From: Leptonema sp964619535
Lineage (GTDB): Bacteria > Spirochaetota > Leptospiria > Leptospirales > Leptonemataceae
Assembly: GCA_964619535.1 (NCBI GenBank)
Contig: CAZUEX010000002.1
Coordinates: forward strand, 1 to 64,000
Direction of reading: 5' to 3'
Length of the DNA: 64,000 nucleotides
The position numbers and the translations under genes were made by a program. Positions 42,547 through 50,768 of this stretch are shown here, piece by piece (the stretch's first letter is position 1; each line of letters begins with the position of its first letter). The notes below the pieces were generated by a model, which worked only from the letters and a program-made list of their open reading frames with translations, did no database searches and was not told where the DNA came from.

Positions 42547-43905
42547 CTAAAAGATGCGTCCTCTGTTGAGGAGGTGAAGAGGATCAAAGGCCGTCTTTAT
42601 GCTGCGCATCAAATTGATTTCGCGATCGGTTCGACTGAACCCGAGATAGTCTTTCTTGATACGTCCGATACCATGTTCGGCGCTGATCGATCCTCCAAGC
42701 GATGCAAGCAGGGCATAACTCTTTCGATCGAATTCAACTGCCTGCGCGCGAAAGGTTGCTTCGTCGAGGTCGGGTGGAGCCTGAATATTGATGTGCAGGT
42801 TGCCATCGGCAAGATGACCGAAGATGAAGAGCGATCCGGGCAGGGTTTCACTCTGGATACGTCGCAGCTCTGTTACTGCTTCCGCCATCCTGGCCACGGG
42901 CACCGATATATCGTTCTTGTGCAGCGGTCCTGTCAAAGACAGTGCCTCGCTGATGCCTTCGCGGTAGATCCAGAACCGTCTGCGGTGTGCTTCGTCTGAT
43001 GCCAGCCGGATGTCTTCGGCCGGGACGGACATCAGGGCCTCGTCTGTTGTGCCAGGAATAAACTCCACAAGGGCCGTAAAGGGTGGCATCTTCGCGAAGG
43101 GGCAGGGCAGATTACGGTGTTCGCAGACCAGTCGCAGGCAGGCATCATCAAAGATCTCAAAGGCATGCAGGTCCAGCGGACGAAGGGTGGACAGGGCCTG
43201 AAGCAGCGACGAAAGATCCTGAAAGGCCATCAGGGCCAGGTCTGTGGCCGGTGGAGGCGGCAACAGCTGCAGCGTGGCCTCTGTGATGATGGCCAGCGTG
43301 CCTTCGGATCCGATCAGCAGCTCCTTTAGATCGTAGCCTGTATTGTTTTTTAGCAGTGTGGGGAAGTGCAGGATCTCTCCACGTCCGTCCACGGCGGTAA
43401 GGCCGATGGCATAGCGCCGTATCGTTCCATAGCGCAGGACCCGAATGCCGCCTGCATGCGTGGCCAGGTTTCCGCCGATCTGTGAAGAAGAGGCCGAGGC
43501 CAGATCGACCGGGAAGAAGTGTCCTCGCGAAGCGGCTTCTTCCTGCACCGTTTGTGTGGTCATGCCTGCCTGCACATGAAGGGCAGGCAGATACGGATCG
43601 TAGCCAAGCAGCCGATTCATCTTCTCTAAAGAGACGATGACCTCTTCTGCAGAGGCATTGGCTCCCCCTGCATAGCCTGTTCTTCCTCCGGCGATGGCCA
43701 GAGGCTGATTGCAGGCATAGGCCGTTTTGACGATACGGGCCACCTCTTCTGTGGTTTCAGGGAACAGTACAAACGGCGGCTGCAGATGTCGCTTTTTCGT
43801 TCGGTCGTGGGAGTATGGCTCAAGCTCCTCCGCATGACCTGCAAAACGAATGCAGTGCGGCAGGCTCTTTTGCAGATCGTGGAGGAAGCGTGAGGATGGG
43901 CTCAT
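42547..43905 (-). CDS. FAD-linked oxidase (GlcD / D-lactate dehydrogenase type)
   Basis: A 452-residue flavoprotein of the VAO family. The FAD_binding_4 domain shows LFPETTEEVARIVKTAYACNQPLAIAGGRTGYAGGA and the C-terminal FAD-oxidase domain ends with SAEHGIGRIKKDYLG, matching GlcD/D-lactate and D-2-hydroxyglutarate dehydrogenases. The substrate is probably a D-2-hydroxyacid. No GlcE/GlcF partner is adjacent. The ATG at 43905 follows AGGA and lies one base past the DUF368 stop (TGATATG), so the two genes are coupled, without an evident functional reason. Confidence 0.9.
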   Translation of the reverse strand: MSPSSRFLHDLQKSLPHCIRFAGHAEELEPYSHDRTKKRHLQPPFVLFPETTEEVARIVKTAYACNQPLAIAGGRTGYAGGANASAEEVIVSLEKMNRLLGYDPYLPALHVQAGMTTQTVQEEAASRGHFFPVDLASASSSQIGGNLATHAGGIRVLRYGTIRRYAIGLTAVDGRGEILHFPTLLKNNTGYDLKELLIGSEGTLAIITEATLQLLPPPPATDLALMAFQDLSSLLQALSTLRPLDLHAFEIFDDACLRLVCEHRNLPCPFAKMPPFTALVEFIPGTTDEALMSVPAEDIRLASDEAHRRRFWIYREGISEALSLTGPLHKNDISVPVARMAEAVTELRRIQSETLPGSLFIFGHLADGNLHINIQAPPDLDEATFRAQAVEFDRKSYALLASLGGSISAEHGIGRIKKDYLGFSRTDREINLMRSIKTAFDPLHLLNRGRIF

Positions 43906-43906
43906 A

Positions 43907-45145
43907 TCAGTCCTGTACAGGCGGCTCGGGGTCGCCAAGTGTGGCAGACATCCGCTCCAGAATAAATAACAGTACGGCTCCCGCTATGGCAATACCGGCA
44001 AAAACGGCATAATCCATGCCCGCCGCCTCCGTATCGAGATATCGGAAGGGCCAGATCTTGCCGAGAGAACCCACCAGAAAGCCGGTCAGTGCGGCCATGG
44101 TAAGGGAGTGGTAGTTCCTTAAAAGAAATTTCAGCAGGTGAACGAAGCTCAGGATACCAACAACGACACCGACAGCAAACGTAAGCAGGACCGGAAGATC
44201 AAAGGACTGCCCCGCCTCCAGCATGAACTTGTATTCACCGAGAAGGACGAGGATGTAGGCACCGGAGATTCCGGGCAGGATCATGGCGCAGATGGCCAGG
44301 GCTCCACTGAAGGCAATCCAGGCATAGTCTTTGATCGACGAGGAATGGGCTGCAGGCATGGCAAGCACGCCTTTGATCAGGTAGCCCTCTTCTTCCTGTT
44401 TCGGGGAACGAATGAGGATGTCGAACTCTGTGGTATTGGAGGCCGCCTGATACAGCGGATTTTCCGCTGAACCGGTCAGCGTGGCCGTGAACTGTCCATC
44501 TGAGCGACCGGGCAGGCTTACGGTGATCTGTTCGGGCACGGTGGCGGTTTGCAGAACAAACTTTCCGTTTGCGTCGGTCTGTGTTGTCGTTGTCTGGCCG
44601 TTGGCATTAATCTGAACGGCAATCTTCTCCAGTGGAGAGATCGTTACGATATAGAAGGTAACGGGCGTAAAGATCAGTAGAAGGACCCACTCCTTCCATC
44701 CGTGGTTCATCATCTTAAAGGGGATGGTTATCGAGAATACAATCAGGCCAAAGAAGAAGGAGTAGGTCTGAAAGGGATAGTGGTCTATAAAGAAAGGAAT
44801 CATACGCGACATCGAAAAGATGCCGAGCAGGATGCCGGTGCCGAGAAAGATAAGAAAGAGCCAGGGGACTTCGGCCAGGGTTTGAAGGTTCGCTTTTCGC
44901 TTTTCTGCGTTGGTAATCCAGAAAGGGAAGGTGAGCAGAGCAATGGCATGACGTGGTGCTGGCGTGGAAAGCGCTGTAATCAGGTGTTCGTAGATGCCGC
45001 TGATAAGGGCAATCGTTCCTCCTGAAACGCCGGGGATGATGTCGGCCGCGCCCATCGTAAATCCCTTCGCTGTCAGGATCAGTCGCTGCGTCCAGGTTCG
45101 ATAGTGTCCGTGGGTGAACTGGTTCTCTTGCATACAGGGCGACAT
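43907..45145 (-). CDS. DUF368 polyprenyl-phosphate translocase-like protein with extracytoplasmic insert
   Basis: A 412-residue membrane protein. Two inverted-repeat halves carry the DUF368 signatures GAADIIPGVSGGTIALISGIYE (about 32-53) and MILPGISGAYILVLLGEY (about 288-305). DUF368 (PopT) proteins are implicated in recycling undecaprenyl phosphate across the inner membrane. Between the halves lies about 100 residues (170-270) of Thr/Gln/Gly-rich beta-type sequence, with the pattern TDANGKFVLQT then PEQITVSLPG, resembling carboxypeptidase-regulatory/Ig-like folds. Most family members have only a short loop there. It is divergent from two cell-envelope lipoprotein genes. Confidence 0.88.
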   Translation of the reverse strand: MSPCMQENQFTHGHYRTWTQRLILTAKGFTMGAADIIPGVSGGTIALISGIYEHLITALSTPAPRHAIALLTFPFWITNAEKRKANLQTLAEVPWLFLIFLGTGILLGIFSMSRMIPFFIDHYPFQTYSFFFGLIVFSITIPFKMMNHGWKEWVLLLIFTPVTFYIVTISPLEKIAVQINANGQTTTTQTDANGKFVLQTATVPEQITVSLPGRSDGQFTATLTGSAENPLYQAASNTTEFDILIRSPKQEEEGYLIKGVLAMPAAHSSSIKDYAWIAFSGALAICAMILPGISGAYILVLLGEYKFMLEAGQSFDLPVLLTFAVGVVVGILSFVHLLKFLLRNYHSLTMAALTGFLVGSLGKIWPFRYLDTEAAGMDYAVFAGIAIAGAVLLFILERMSATLGDPEPPVQD

Positions 45146-45250
45146 TTTCCATTTGCCGATTGTTGTAAAGCCCTCTGACCGGGGCCGGAAATGGCAGCAG
45201 ATAGGGCAAAAAATGCTTTGCCCTTTGCGCTTTCTGCGAAGATATGCCGT

Positions 45251-46381
45251 ATGTCATTGTTATCCGGGAAGAGCCCGATCTCCTCTTTCGTTCTTTCGCT
45301 GCTGGTCCTGGGCCTGCTTCAGTGCCATTCTGCCAATCCCGCCGGCGGGACAAATGAGCCTGTCATTCAGACGGTAGATGATCTTGAAGACGTCTTCGGC
45401 AAGGGCATGAAAGACAGAGCCCGTTTTGAAGAGGCCTTTCGCCTTCGTGCGGTCGATGTCATCCAGCAGAAGAAACAGCTATTTGCCGATCATTACCCAT
45501 CATCGAATGAAAGGCGTATTGATCTATTTCGTCCGCATATCGAAGGCATTGGCGGTGCCTATGTTGGTGTGGGTACGGATCAGAACTTTACGTTTATCGC
45601 CTGGGCCCGATCCCCGGTTGCTTACCTGATGGATTTTGACTCCGTTATTGTTTATGTGAACCGTCTGCACTTTCTCTTTCTAAAGGAATCCCCCGACTTT
45701 GCCACTTTCAAAAGGATGTGGGCTCGATCGAGCCGCAAGGAAACAGCAGAGCTGATTCAAAAGCGTCTGGGAAATGCCCCTGATTATGCACGATACGTAG
45801 AGGCCTATAAGGTGGCTTTGCGAGGCTATACAGGGGTTCCGGATCGTCTGAAAGAACTGGAATGGATGTCCCGCCATTTTGGTTTTCGCAGCTTTCACAA
45901 TGATCCTGAAGACTACCGGTTTATTCGTCAGATGGTTCTGGAAGGACGCATTCAGGCTGTTCTCGGTGATATGAACGGAACGATTACCTTTCGCGAGATT
46001 TCTGACTCTGCAAGACGGCTGCATATTCCGATCCGGCTTGTGTATCTGTCCAATGCCGAGGAGTATTTTCGTTACCCGCAGCCATTTCGCGACACCATAC
46101 AGGGGCTTTTTACAGACGAAAAAGGCATGATTATCCGCACCGTAACGGCCGGCGCTAAAGAGTTCGGTTATCCGGAAGGTGAGAAGTTTGTAGAAACGCA
46201 CCCGTTTCATTACAATTTGCAGAACATCAAAAAGATGGCCGTCTGGATGAAAGATGTTCCTCATCCGCTGTGGGTGTATCACATGCTGAAAAAACGCAAG
46301 GATCTGCAAAGAGGCTTTTCTGTCCTGCACCAGGATCCCTATGAAAGCGGCTTCCTGCCGCCTCGATCTGCAGGCAGATAA
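45251..46381 (+). CDS. Lipoprotein resembling leptospiral LIC_10091 family
   Basis: A 376-residue protein. The signal sequence MSLLSGKSPISSFVLSLLVLGLLQC ends in a spirochaete-like lipobox (LLQC). Characteristic stretches are IGGAYVGVGTDQNFTFIAWARSPVAYLMDFD near the middle of the N-terminal half and LVYLSNAEEYFRYPQPFRDTIQGL near the C terminus. These match from memory a conserved group of leptospiral and proteobacterial proteins of unknown function with a methyltransferase-like look. ATG 45251 is chosen for the signal peptide; the frame is open from 45191. The CapA-like gene follows after 37 bases. Confidence 0.65.
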   Translation: MSLLSGKSPISSFVLSLLVLGLLQCHSANPAGGTNEPVIQTVDDLEDVFGKGMKDRARFEEAFRLRAVDVIQQKKQLFADHYPSSNERRIDLFRPHIEGIGGAYVGVGTDQNFTFIAWARSPVAYLMDFDSVIVYVNRLHFLFLKESPDFATFKRMWARSSRKETAELIQKRLGNAPDYARYVEAYKVALRGYTGVPDRLKELEWMSRHFGFRSFHNDPEDYRFIRQMVLEGRIQAVLGDMNGTITFREISDSARRLHIPIRLVYLSNAEEYFRYPQPFRDTIQGLFTDEKGMIIRTVTAGAKEFGYPEGEKFVETHPFHYNLQNIKKMAVWMKDVPHPLWVYHMLKKRKDLQRGFSVLHQDPYESGFLPPRSAGR

Positions 46382-46418
46382 GGCCGCACCTGCAAACATA
46401 CGGGAGGAACTGCGCTCT

Positions 46419-47633
46419 ATGCAAAGGCTGCAAAAGATGTTACGGGGGATGATGGCCCTGAGCCTGATTGCCGGTCTGGCCTGTTCAGAGGAACTGCCTG
46501 CAGAGGTCATACATTTCGCTGCCGTTGGTGACATCATGAGTCACCAGGCGCAGATTGATTCAGCGTATGACCCTGCCTGTAAGTGCTGGACCTACAAAGA
46601 GGTCTTTGCCGATGTAAAGCCGTTGATCGAGAAGGCCGATTATGCCATTGGCAATCTGGAAACGACGCTTCCAGGAAAGGCCTCACTTTACAGCGGTTAT
46701 CCACAGTTTGGCACACCTGACTCCCTCGTTGAGGCCCTAAAATGGGCCGGCTTCGATATGCTGTCTCTTTCGAACAATCACTCCATCGATAAGTATAAGG
46801 ATGGAGTGCTGCGCACCAAAAGGGTTGTTCGTTCCTCTGGTCTGGATGCAATCGGAACCTATGCCGATGAAGAGGAGTTTCTTCGGGAACGCATCTTTGT
46901 GCGCAGGATTCGAGGCCTGCGATTTGCCTTTTTAAACTATAGCTATGGCACAAACGGCCTGCCTGTTCCTCCCGGAACCTTTGTGAACGGCTTCGACTAT
47001 CATCAGATTCGGCAGGAAATAGCGATGGCACGGCAGCAGGCCGATGCCGTTATCGTCGTCTACCATTACGGCACAGAGTATCGCCGCGACCCCGACATCT
47101 ATCAGCGCTATGCGGTCGATCTTGCCTTTCAGGAAGGGGCGGATATCGTCATTGGCGGTCATCCGCATGTGCTTCAGCCCTTTGAAAAGCGTACGGTGAC
47201 GGATCGATACGGCGATACAAAAGAACGGCTTGTGATCTGGTCTCTTGGCAATTTTGTCTCAAATCAGCTGAGACGACATACCAATGGTGGTATGATCTTT
47301 GATTTCACGGTTGAAAAGAACAGGGACGGTAAAGGGCTGAAGATCGGTAATCTGTCATACACCCCTGTCTTTGTGTATGTGGATCGATCGTCCGGTTCGC
47401 CTGTGTTTCGTATTTTGCCGTGCAGGGATTACATCGCACTTCGGCGTGCAGAGAAAGGGGAGCGTCCGGTGGCTACGGTAAAGGGTGTACCCATAATCCT
47501 GGACCAGAGGAGAAAGGCTCCGCGTCTGTTATCCGAAAAGGCCTTACTTCGCATGAAGACGTTTTACAGCGATACGCTTGCTCTTCTTAACGAATGGCCT
47601 GCCCTGCATGAAGAGGATAGCCTGAATCGCTGA
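46419..47633 (+). CDS. CapA-family lipoprotein (poly-gamma-glutamate synthesis-like phosphoesterase)
   Basis: A 404-residue protein with a signal peptide ending GLAC (lipobox) and a CapA/PGA_cap metallophosphoesterase fold: FAAVGDIMSHQAQI, DYAIGNLETTLPG, FDMLSLSNNHSIDKYKDG, VVYHYGTEYRRDPD and VIGGHPHVLQPFE then WSLGNFVSNQ. Family members take part in poly-gamma-glutamate capsule export (CapA, PgsA), but most are uncharacterised envelope proteins, and no capBC genes are near. Start ATG 46419 has GGGAGGA about ten bases upstream; the frame is open to 46341, overlapping the previous gene. Confidence 0.88.
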   Translation: MQRLQKMLRGMMALSLIAGLACSEELPAEVIHFAAVGDIMSHQAQIDSAYDPACKCWTYKEVFADVKPLIEKADYAIGNLETTLPGKASLYSGYPQFGTPDSLVEALKWAGFDMLSLSNNHSIDKYKDGVLRTKRVVRSSGLDAIGTYADEEEFLRERIFVRRIRGLRFAFLNYSYGTNGLPVPPGTFVNGFDYHQIRQEIAMARQQADAVIVVYHYGTEYRRDPDIYQRYAVDLAFQEGADIVIGGHPHVLQPFEKRTVTDRYGDTKERLVIWSLGNFVSNQLRRHTNGGMIFDFTVEKNRDGKGLKIGNLSYTPVFVYVDRSSGSPVFRILPCRDYIALRRAEKGERPVATVKGVPIILDQRRKAPRLLSEKALLRMKTFYSDTLALLNEWPALHEEDSLNR

Positions 47634-47664
47634 GTCGCAGACCTCCTGTTACAGACAAAAAAAT

Positions 47665-47682
47665 GGCGGGCCTGAGCCCGCC
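47665..47682. terminator. Intrinsic terminator of the TonB receptor operon
   Basis: GGCGGGC, loop CTGA and GCCCGCC form a 7-bp GC stem. On the minus strand it is followed by ATTTTTTT, a textbook terminator for the receptor gene; it also sits 31 bases past the convergent CapA-like gene. Confidence 0.85.
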
Positions 47683-47725
47683 GCAGTCTGACAGGACGTT
47701 TGGTTACCGAGTCCCTACAGGGATT

Positions 47726-50200
47726 TCAGAACTCCCACTGCATGCTGACAAACCAGCTGCGTCCCGGTTCTGGAACCCTGATTCCGCTGGCGAAGGGCTC
47801 TCGGTTGTAAGAAAGGTGCTCGTAGTAATAACGATCGAACAGGTTGTTGATCCCTGTGATCAGTTTAATACCACCAAATTCAGCACCTGCCTTGACATTG
47901 GCAATACCCCATCCGGCAGTCGTTTGCTCTCCGATAGCGCGATCGACCTGGGTCTGGGCAGCGGCAAATACACCTTCTGCTTCTGCAAAATACTGGCCGT
48001 TATCGAAACGCACCCAGATATTTCCGCGGAAAGGAGGCATTTCCTGCAGTTCGAGGCGTTCTGTGTCGTTGATGCCACGAACATAGGAGATACCGGCTCC
48101 GGTAAAAAAGTCACGAGGCAGGGTAATGCGGATCGAGGTTTCACCACCGTACATGGTGGCATCGATGTTCTTATAGGACCTGGCTACCCGACTTACGCCA
48201 CTGATCTGCTGTAGCGCTTGATTCACCGCAGTGGTGTATGTGGCATAGAGCAATGGATCGTTGTAGGCATTGATCTTGCCGATGTATGTGTCGGAGGCGT
48301 AGCGGGTAACGACGTAATTGTAGACCTTGCTGTAGAAGCCCTGAACCTTCCAGAGGATTTTGCCATTAAAGTACTTAAAGCCCACATCTCCCTGGTCGTT
48401 ATGGATTACCTTCAGGTTGGGATTACCAACGTAGTCGGGCATGGCAGCCGTTCCCATTCTCTGCAGAGCAAAGAATCGTTCTTGAGGATCGGGAAGGCGG
48501 GAGCCATGACCGAACCCGACGAATACTTCCATTCTGTCGTTGAGTTCATAGGTCAGTCGGGCATTGCCTGCCGTCATTTCATCGGCAACGGTAGGCTCTG
48601 ATCCTGGAATGTAGATTTCTGCATCAATCGCAGCTCCAGGAACCATATAGCCGGGGGCAACCATGACTCCATTGGTGGCCGCCTTTACATACTGGAACTG
48701 GTACAGAGGATCAAATCCAGGATAATAGGTGTTATACAGGATCCTTCTGTCCTTGCCTGCTTTTGTAACAGCGCGGTCGTAGCGAATGCCCGTGTTGAGT
48801 TTCAGTCTGGAGCTCAGTCTGGACTGGTTTTCAAGATAGATACCGGTATCCTCTGTCGTTACATCGGGGATGCTTGCCTGTTCGCGGTAATTGTTCTGCA
48901 TCATCGGCATCGACATGTCTTTGAAATGCTTCACCCGGTTGGTTGTTGTGGTATTCCAGTTTCGACGATAGCTGTCGATGCCAATGGTGGTTTTACCAAG
49001 AATCTTGAGAGTACTCTCAATCTTTCCGCCGGTTGTACGGGCATTTGCATACGTGGACATACCGAAGTTCTGTGACATCGGCAGATAGCAGCTGCTCGGG
49101 TTGGTGGACGAGCTGCAACGGAACTGATCGGTCATCAGGTGCTTGATCTCATTGTCATAGACCTGTACCTTTACCTCCTTAACCTTCGAAGTCAGATTTT
49201 CAATGGTGTAGGTGGCCGATGTTCTTACAGCATTGTCATAAATGCTGTCCATCATCAGGTACGGATAAAAGATGTTTTCGGTTTCCTGTTTGGTGTAGCT
49301 CAGCTCAAGCTTTTGATCGCTCGTGGGCTTTACGAAGGTTTTGATCCATGCTGTTCGCATCTCATAGGCATCGTTTTGCCGTTCTGAGTACCTGTAACGG
49401 TTTGCAGAAGGCGGTGCAGATGACGGGAAATCGGGAAGCGTTGCTGCAAACTGTGCCGGGGCCTGAGCCTTCAGGGTGTTCAGCTGCGTCATGGTGGTTG
49501 TAACATCGCTGGTGGCGAATGGGCTGAAAAGAAAGACAGCGGGATGATCAAAGTCCGGATACTGTTCGGTCAGACGTTTTCCGTTTCCGTCCATATAAGG
49601 GCTCGCCGTCTTTGCAGCACCGCCGACAAGGAAGCCAAAGGAATCCGTTGCATAGGATGTGCGAAAGGATCCCTCTTTCGTATCGAAGGAGCCTCCGCTG
49701 AGGTTTACCTCACCGTGCAAGCCCTCCTTCATGCCTTTGGTCTTGATGTCGACCTCACCGCCAGCACCACCGGGATGTTTGACGTTGTAGGGTCCCTTGA
49801 TCACTTCGATCATTTCGACTTCGGCAAAGTCTACGTGGAAGGAGGCCGGGTCCATCCTGTTCGGGCATGCACCGTGCAAACGCTGACCATCGATAAATAT
49901 GTTTATGTTGTCGCGTTTCATTCCGCGAATATCAATGTCGTTTGCTATCGGTCCTCTTCGAATCTTGCTCACACCTTCTACGTTTTGAAGTGCTTCACCG
50001 GCGTCGCGAGCATTGGATTCGCGAATCTCCCGGACCTCAACCGATTCTGTAAAGCCCTCTTTCTTGCCTTTTACCACGATCTCTTCTGTGATCGGTGGCT
50101 TTTCTTCAGCGGATTCTTCTGCTGGCTGTGCCATTAAGAAAGCGGGAAGAAACAATAAGGCACCTGCACGCAGAGCGTGTTTATAATGACGAAAGTACAT
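47726..50200 (-). CDS. TonB-dependent outer-membrane receptor, copper (OprC/NosA-like) type
   Basis: An 824-residue receptor. Signal peptide to about 24, TonB box EEIVVKG (40-45), plug domain (about 50-155) and a 22-strand barrel ending VSMQWEF. Two copper-site motifs known from Pseudomonas OprC are present: CxxxM (C112, M116 in HGACPNRMDP) and HxM (H354, M356 in YDNEIKHLMTD). A Met-rich loop DMSMPMMQ (428-435) and a loop with C362 and C371 add to the metal signature. It probably imports or binds copper. GGAGG lies seven bases before the ATG. A small DUF2946-like gene precedes it, a pairing also seen at other copper-receptor loci. Confidence 0.9.
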   Translation of the reverse strand: MYFRHYKHALRAGALLFLPAFLMAQPAEESAEEKPPITEEIVVKGKKEGFTESVEVREIRESNARDAGEALQNVEGVSKIRRGPIANDIDIRGMKRDNINIFIDGQRLHGACPNRMDPASFHVDFAEVEMIEVIKGPYNVKHPGGAGGEVDIKTKGMKEGLHGEVNLSGGSFDTKEGSFRTSYATDSFGFLVGGAAKTASPYMDGNGKRLTEQYPDFDHPAVFLFSPFATSDVTTTMTQLNTLKAQAPAQFAATLPDFPSSAPPSANRYRYSERQNDAYEMRTAWIKTFVKPTSDQKLELSYTKQETENIFYPYLMMDSIYDNAVRTSATYTIENLTSKVKEVKVQVYDNEIKHLMTDQFRCSSSTNPSSCYLPMSQNFGMSTYANARTTGGKIESTLKILGKTTIGIDSYRRNWNTTTTNRVKHFKDMSMPMMQNNYREQASIPDVTTEDTGIYLENQSRLSSRLKLNTGIRYDRAVTKAGKDRRILYNTYYPGFDPLYQFQYVKAATNGVMVAPGYMVPGAAIDAEIYIPGSEPTVADEMTAGNARLTYELNDRMEVFVGFGHGSRLPDPQERFFALQRMGTAAMPDYVGNPNLKVIHNDQGDVGFKYFNGKILWKVQGFYSKVYNYVVTRYASDTYIGKINAYNDPLLYATYTTAVNQALQQISGVSRVARSYKNIDATMYGGETSIRITLPRDFFTGAGISYVRGINDTERLELQEMPPFRGNIWVRFDNGQYFAEAEGVFAAAQTQVDRAIGEQTTAGWGIANVKAGAEFGGIKLITGINNLFDRYYYEHLSYNREPFASGIRVPEPGRSWFVSMQWEF

Positions 50201-50301
50201 AACATCCTCCAGTACATCTGACAGTTATCGCAATATTGGGATAGAAGAAGGCCGAAGCGGTCTCCGTCTATCGTCGTTCCGAAAGGAACAGTGGATGGTG
50301 T

Positions 50302-50646
50302 TCAGACGTAAGGAGGGGCGCGCGGAGGTGCTGAGATGAGATGGTTGCCTGACGGTACGTGGGATACGTAGTTGCCTGTAGCCTCGTCTTCTGCGCTCAA
50401 ACAAAGGGCAACCTTTTGAGGAGGCTGCAGTGAATGGGAATGGGGAGCAACAGTAAAAGGCGAAGTGGAAGACGTTCCGGTGCGCAATGTCTCCGGAACG
50501 TCAATTCCGGTTCTGTTTGTACAGATCGCCGATTCACTCTCTGCGGCAGGCGCGATCGCTGCAAAGAGCTCCTTCTCAATAGAGAAGAAGGCAAAGAGGC
50601 CAATCTGTGTGGCGCAGAGAAGAGCTGTCAGGCTGCGGCGACTCAT
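50302..50646 (-). CDS. Small exported protein resembling DUF2946, before the copper receptor
   Basis: A 114-residue protein. The N-terminal hydrophobic helix is SLTALLCATQIGLFAFFSIEKELFA, followed by a flexible region with the histidines APHSHS and two cysteines (SAICT, ALCLS), and a C terminus APPRAPPYV like the ARAPPA end of DUF2946 proteins that often accompany copper TonB receptors. The function of that family is unknown. ATG 50646 is preferred, with AAGG before it; the frame is open to 50685. It lies 101 bases upstream of the receptor gene on the same strand. Family assignment rests on the ends and context only. Confidence 0.6.
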   Translation of the reverse strand: MSRRSLTALLCATQIGLFAFFSIEKELFAAIAPAAESESAICTNRTGIDVPETLRTGTSSTSPFTVAPHSHSLQPPQKVALCLSAEDEATGNYVSHVPSGNHLISAPPRAPPYV

Positions 50647-50674
50647 CCTTACAGACCACAGGCAAACCAGGGAA

Positions 50675-50684
50675 TGAATATTCA
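50675..50684. promoter_or_regulatory. Palindrome TGAATATTCA upstream of the copper-receptor operon
   Basis: A perfect 10-base palindrome within GAATGAATATTCAATC, 29 bases before the small gene's start and between two divergent genes. Its half-sites resemble those of ArsR/SmtB- or Fur-type metal regulators. No regulator gene is adjacent, so the assignment is only suggestive. Confidence 0.35.
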
Positions 50685-50768
50685 ATCACTTTTACAGAAA
50701 TTGACCTATGTTTTCTGAAATTAAGAAGGATTTGATTCGCTATCTCATATGCGAAAGCTGACCCGGAA

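Noticed and set aside
45680..46537. A 285-residue minus-strand ORF
   Set aside because: It spans the antisense of two lipoprotein genes with good signal peptides and ribosome sites.
50276..50289. Hairpin GTTCC-GAAA-GGAAC before the TonB receptor as a cobalamin riboswitch part
   Set aside because: Five-bp stem only; the gap is about 100 bases and lacks the B12-box.
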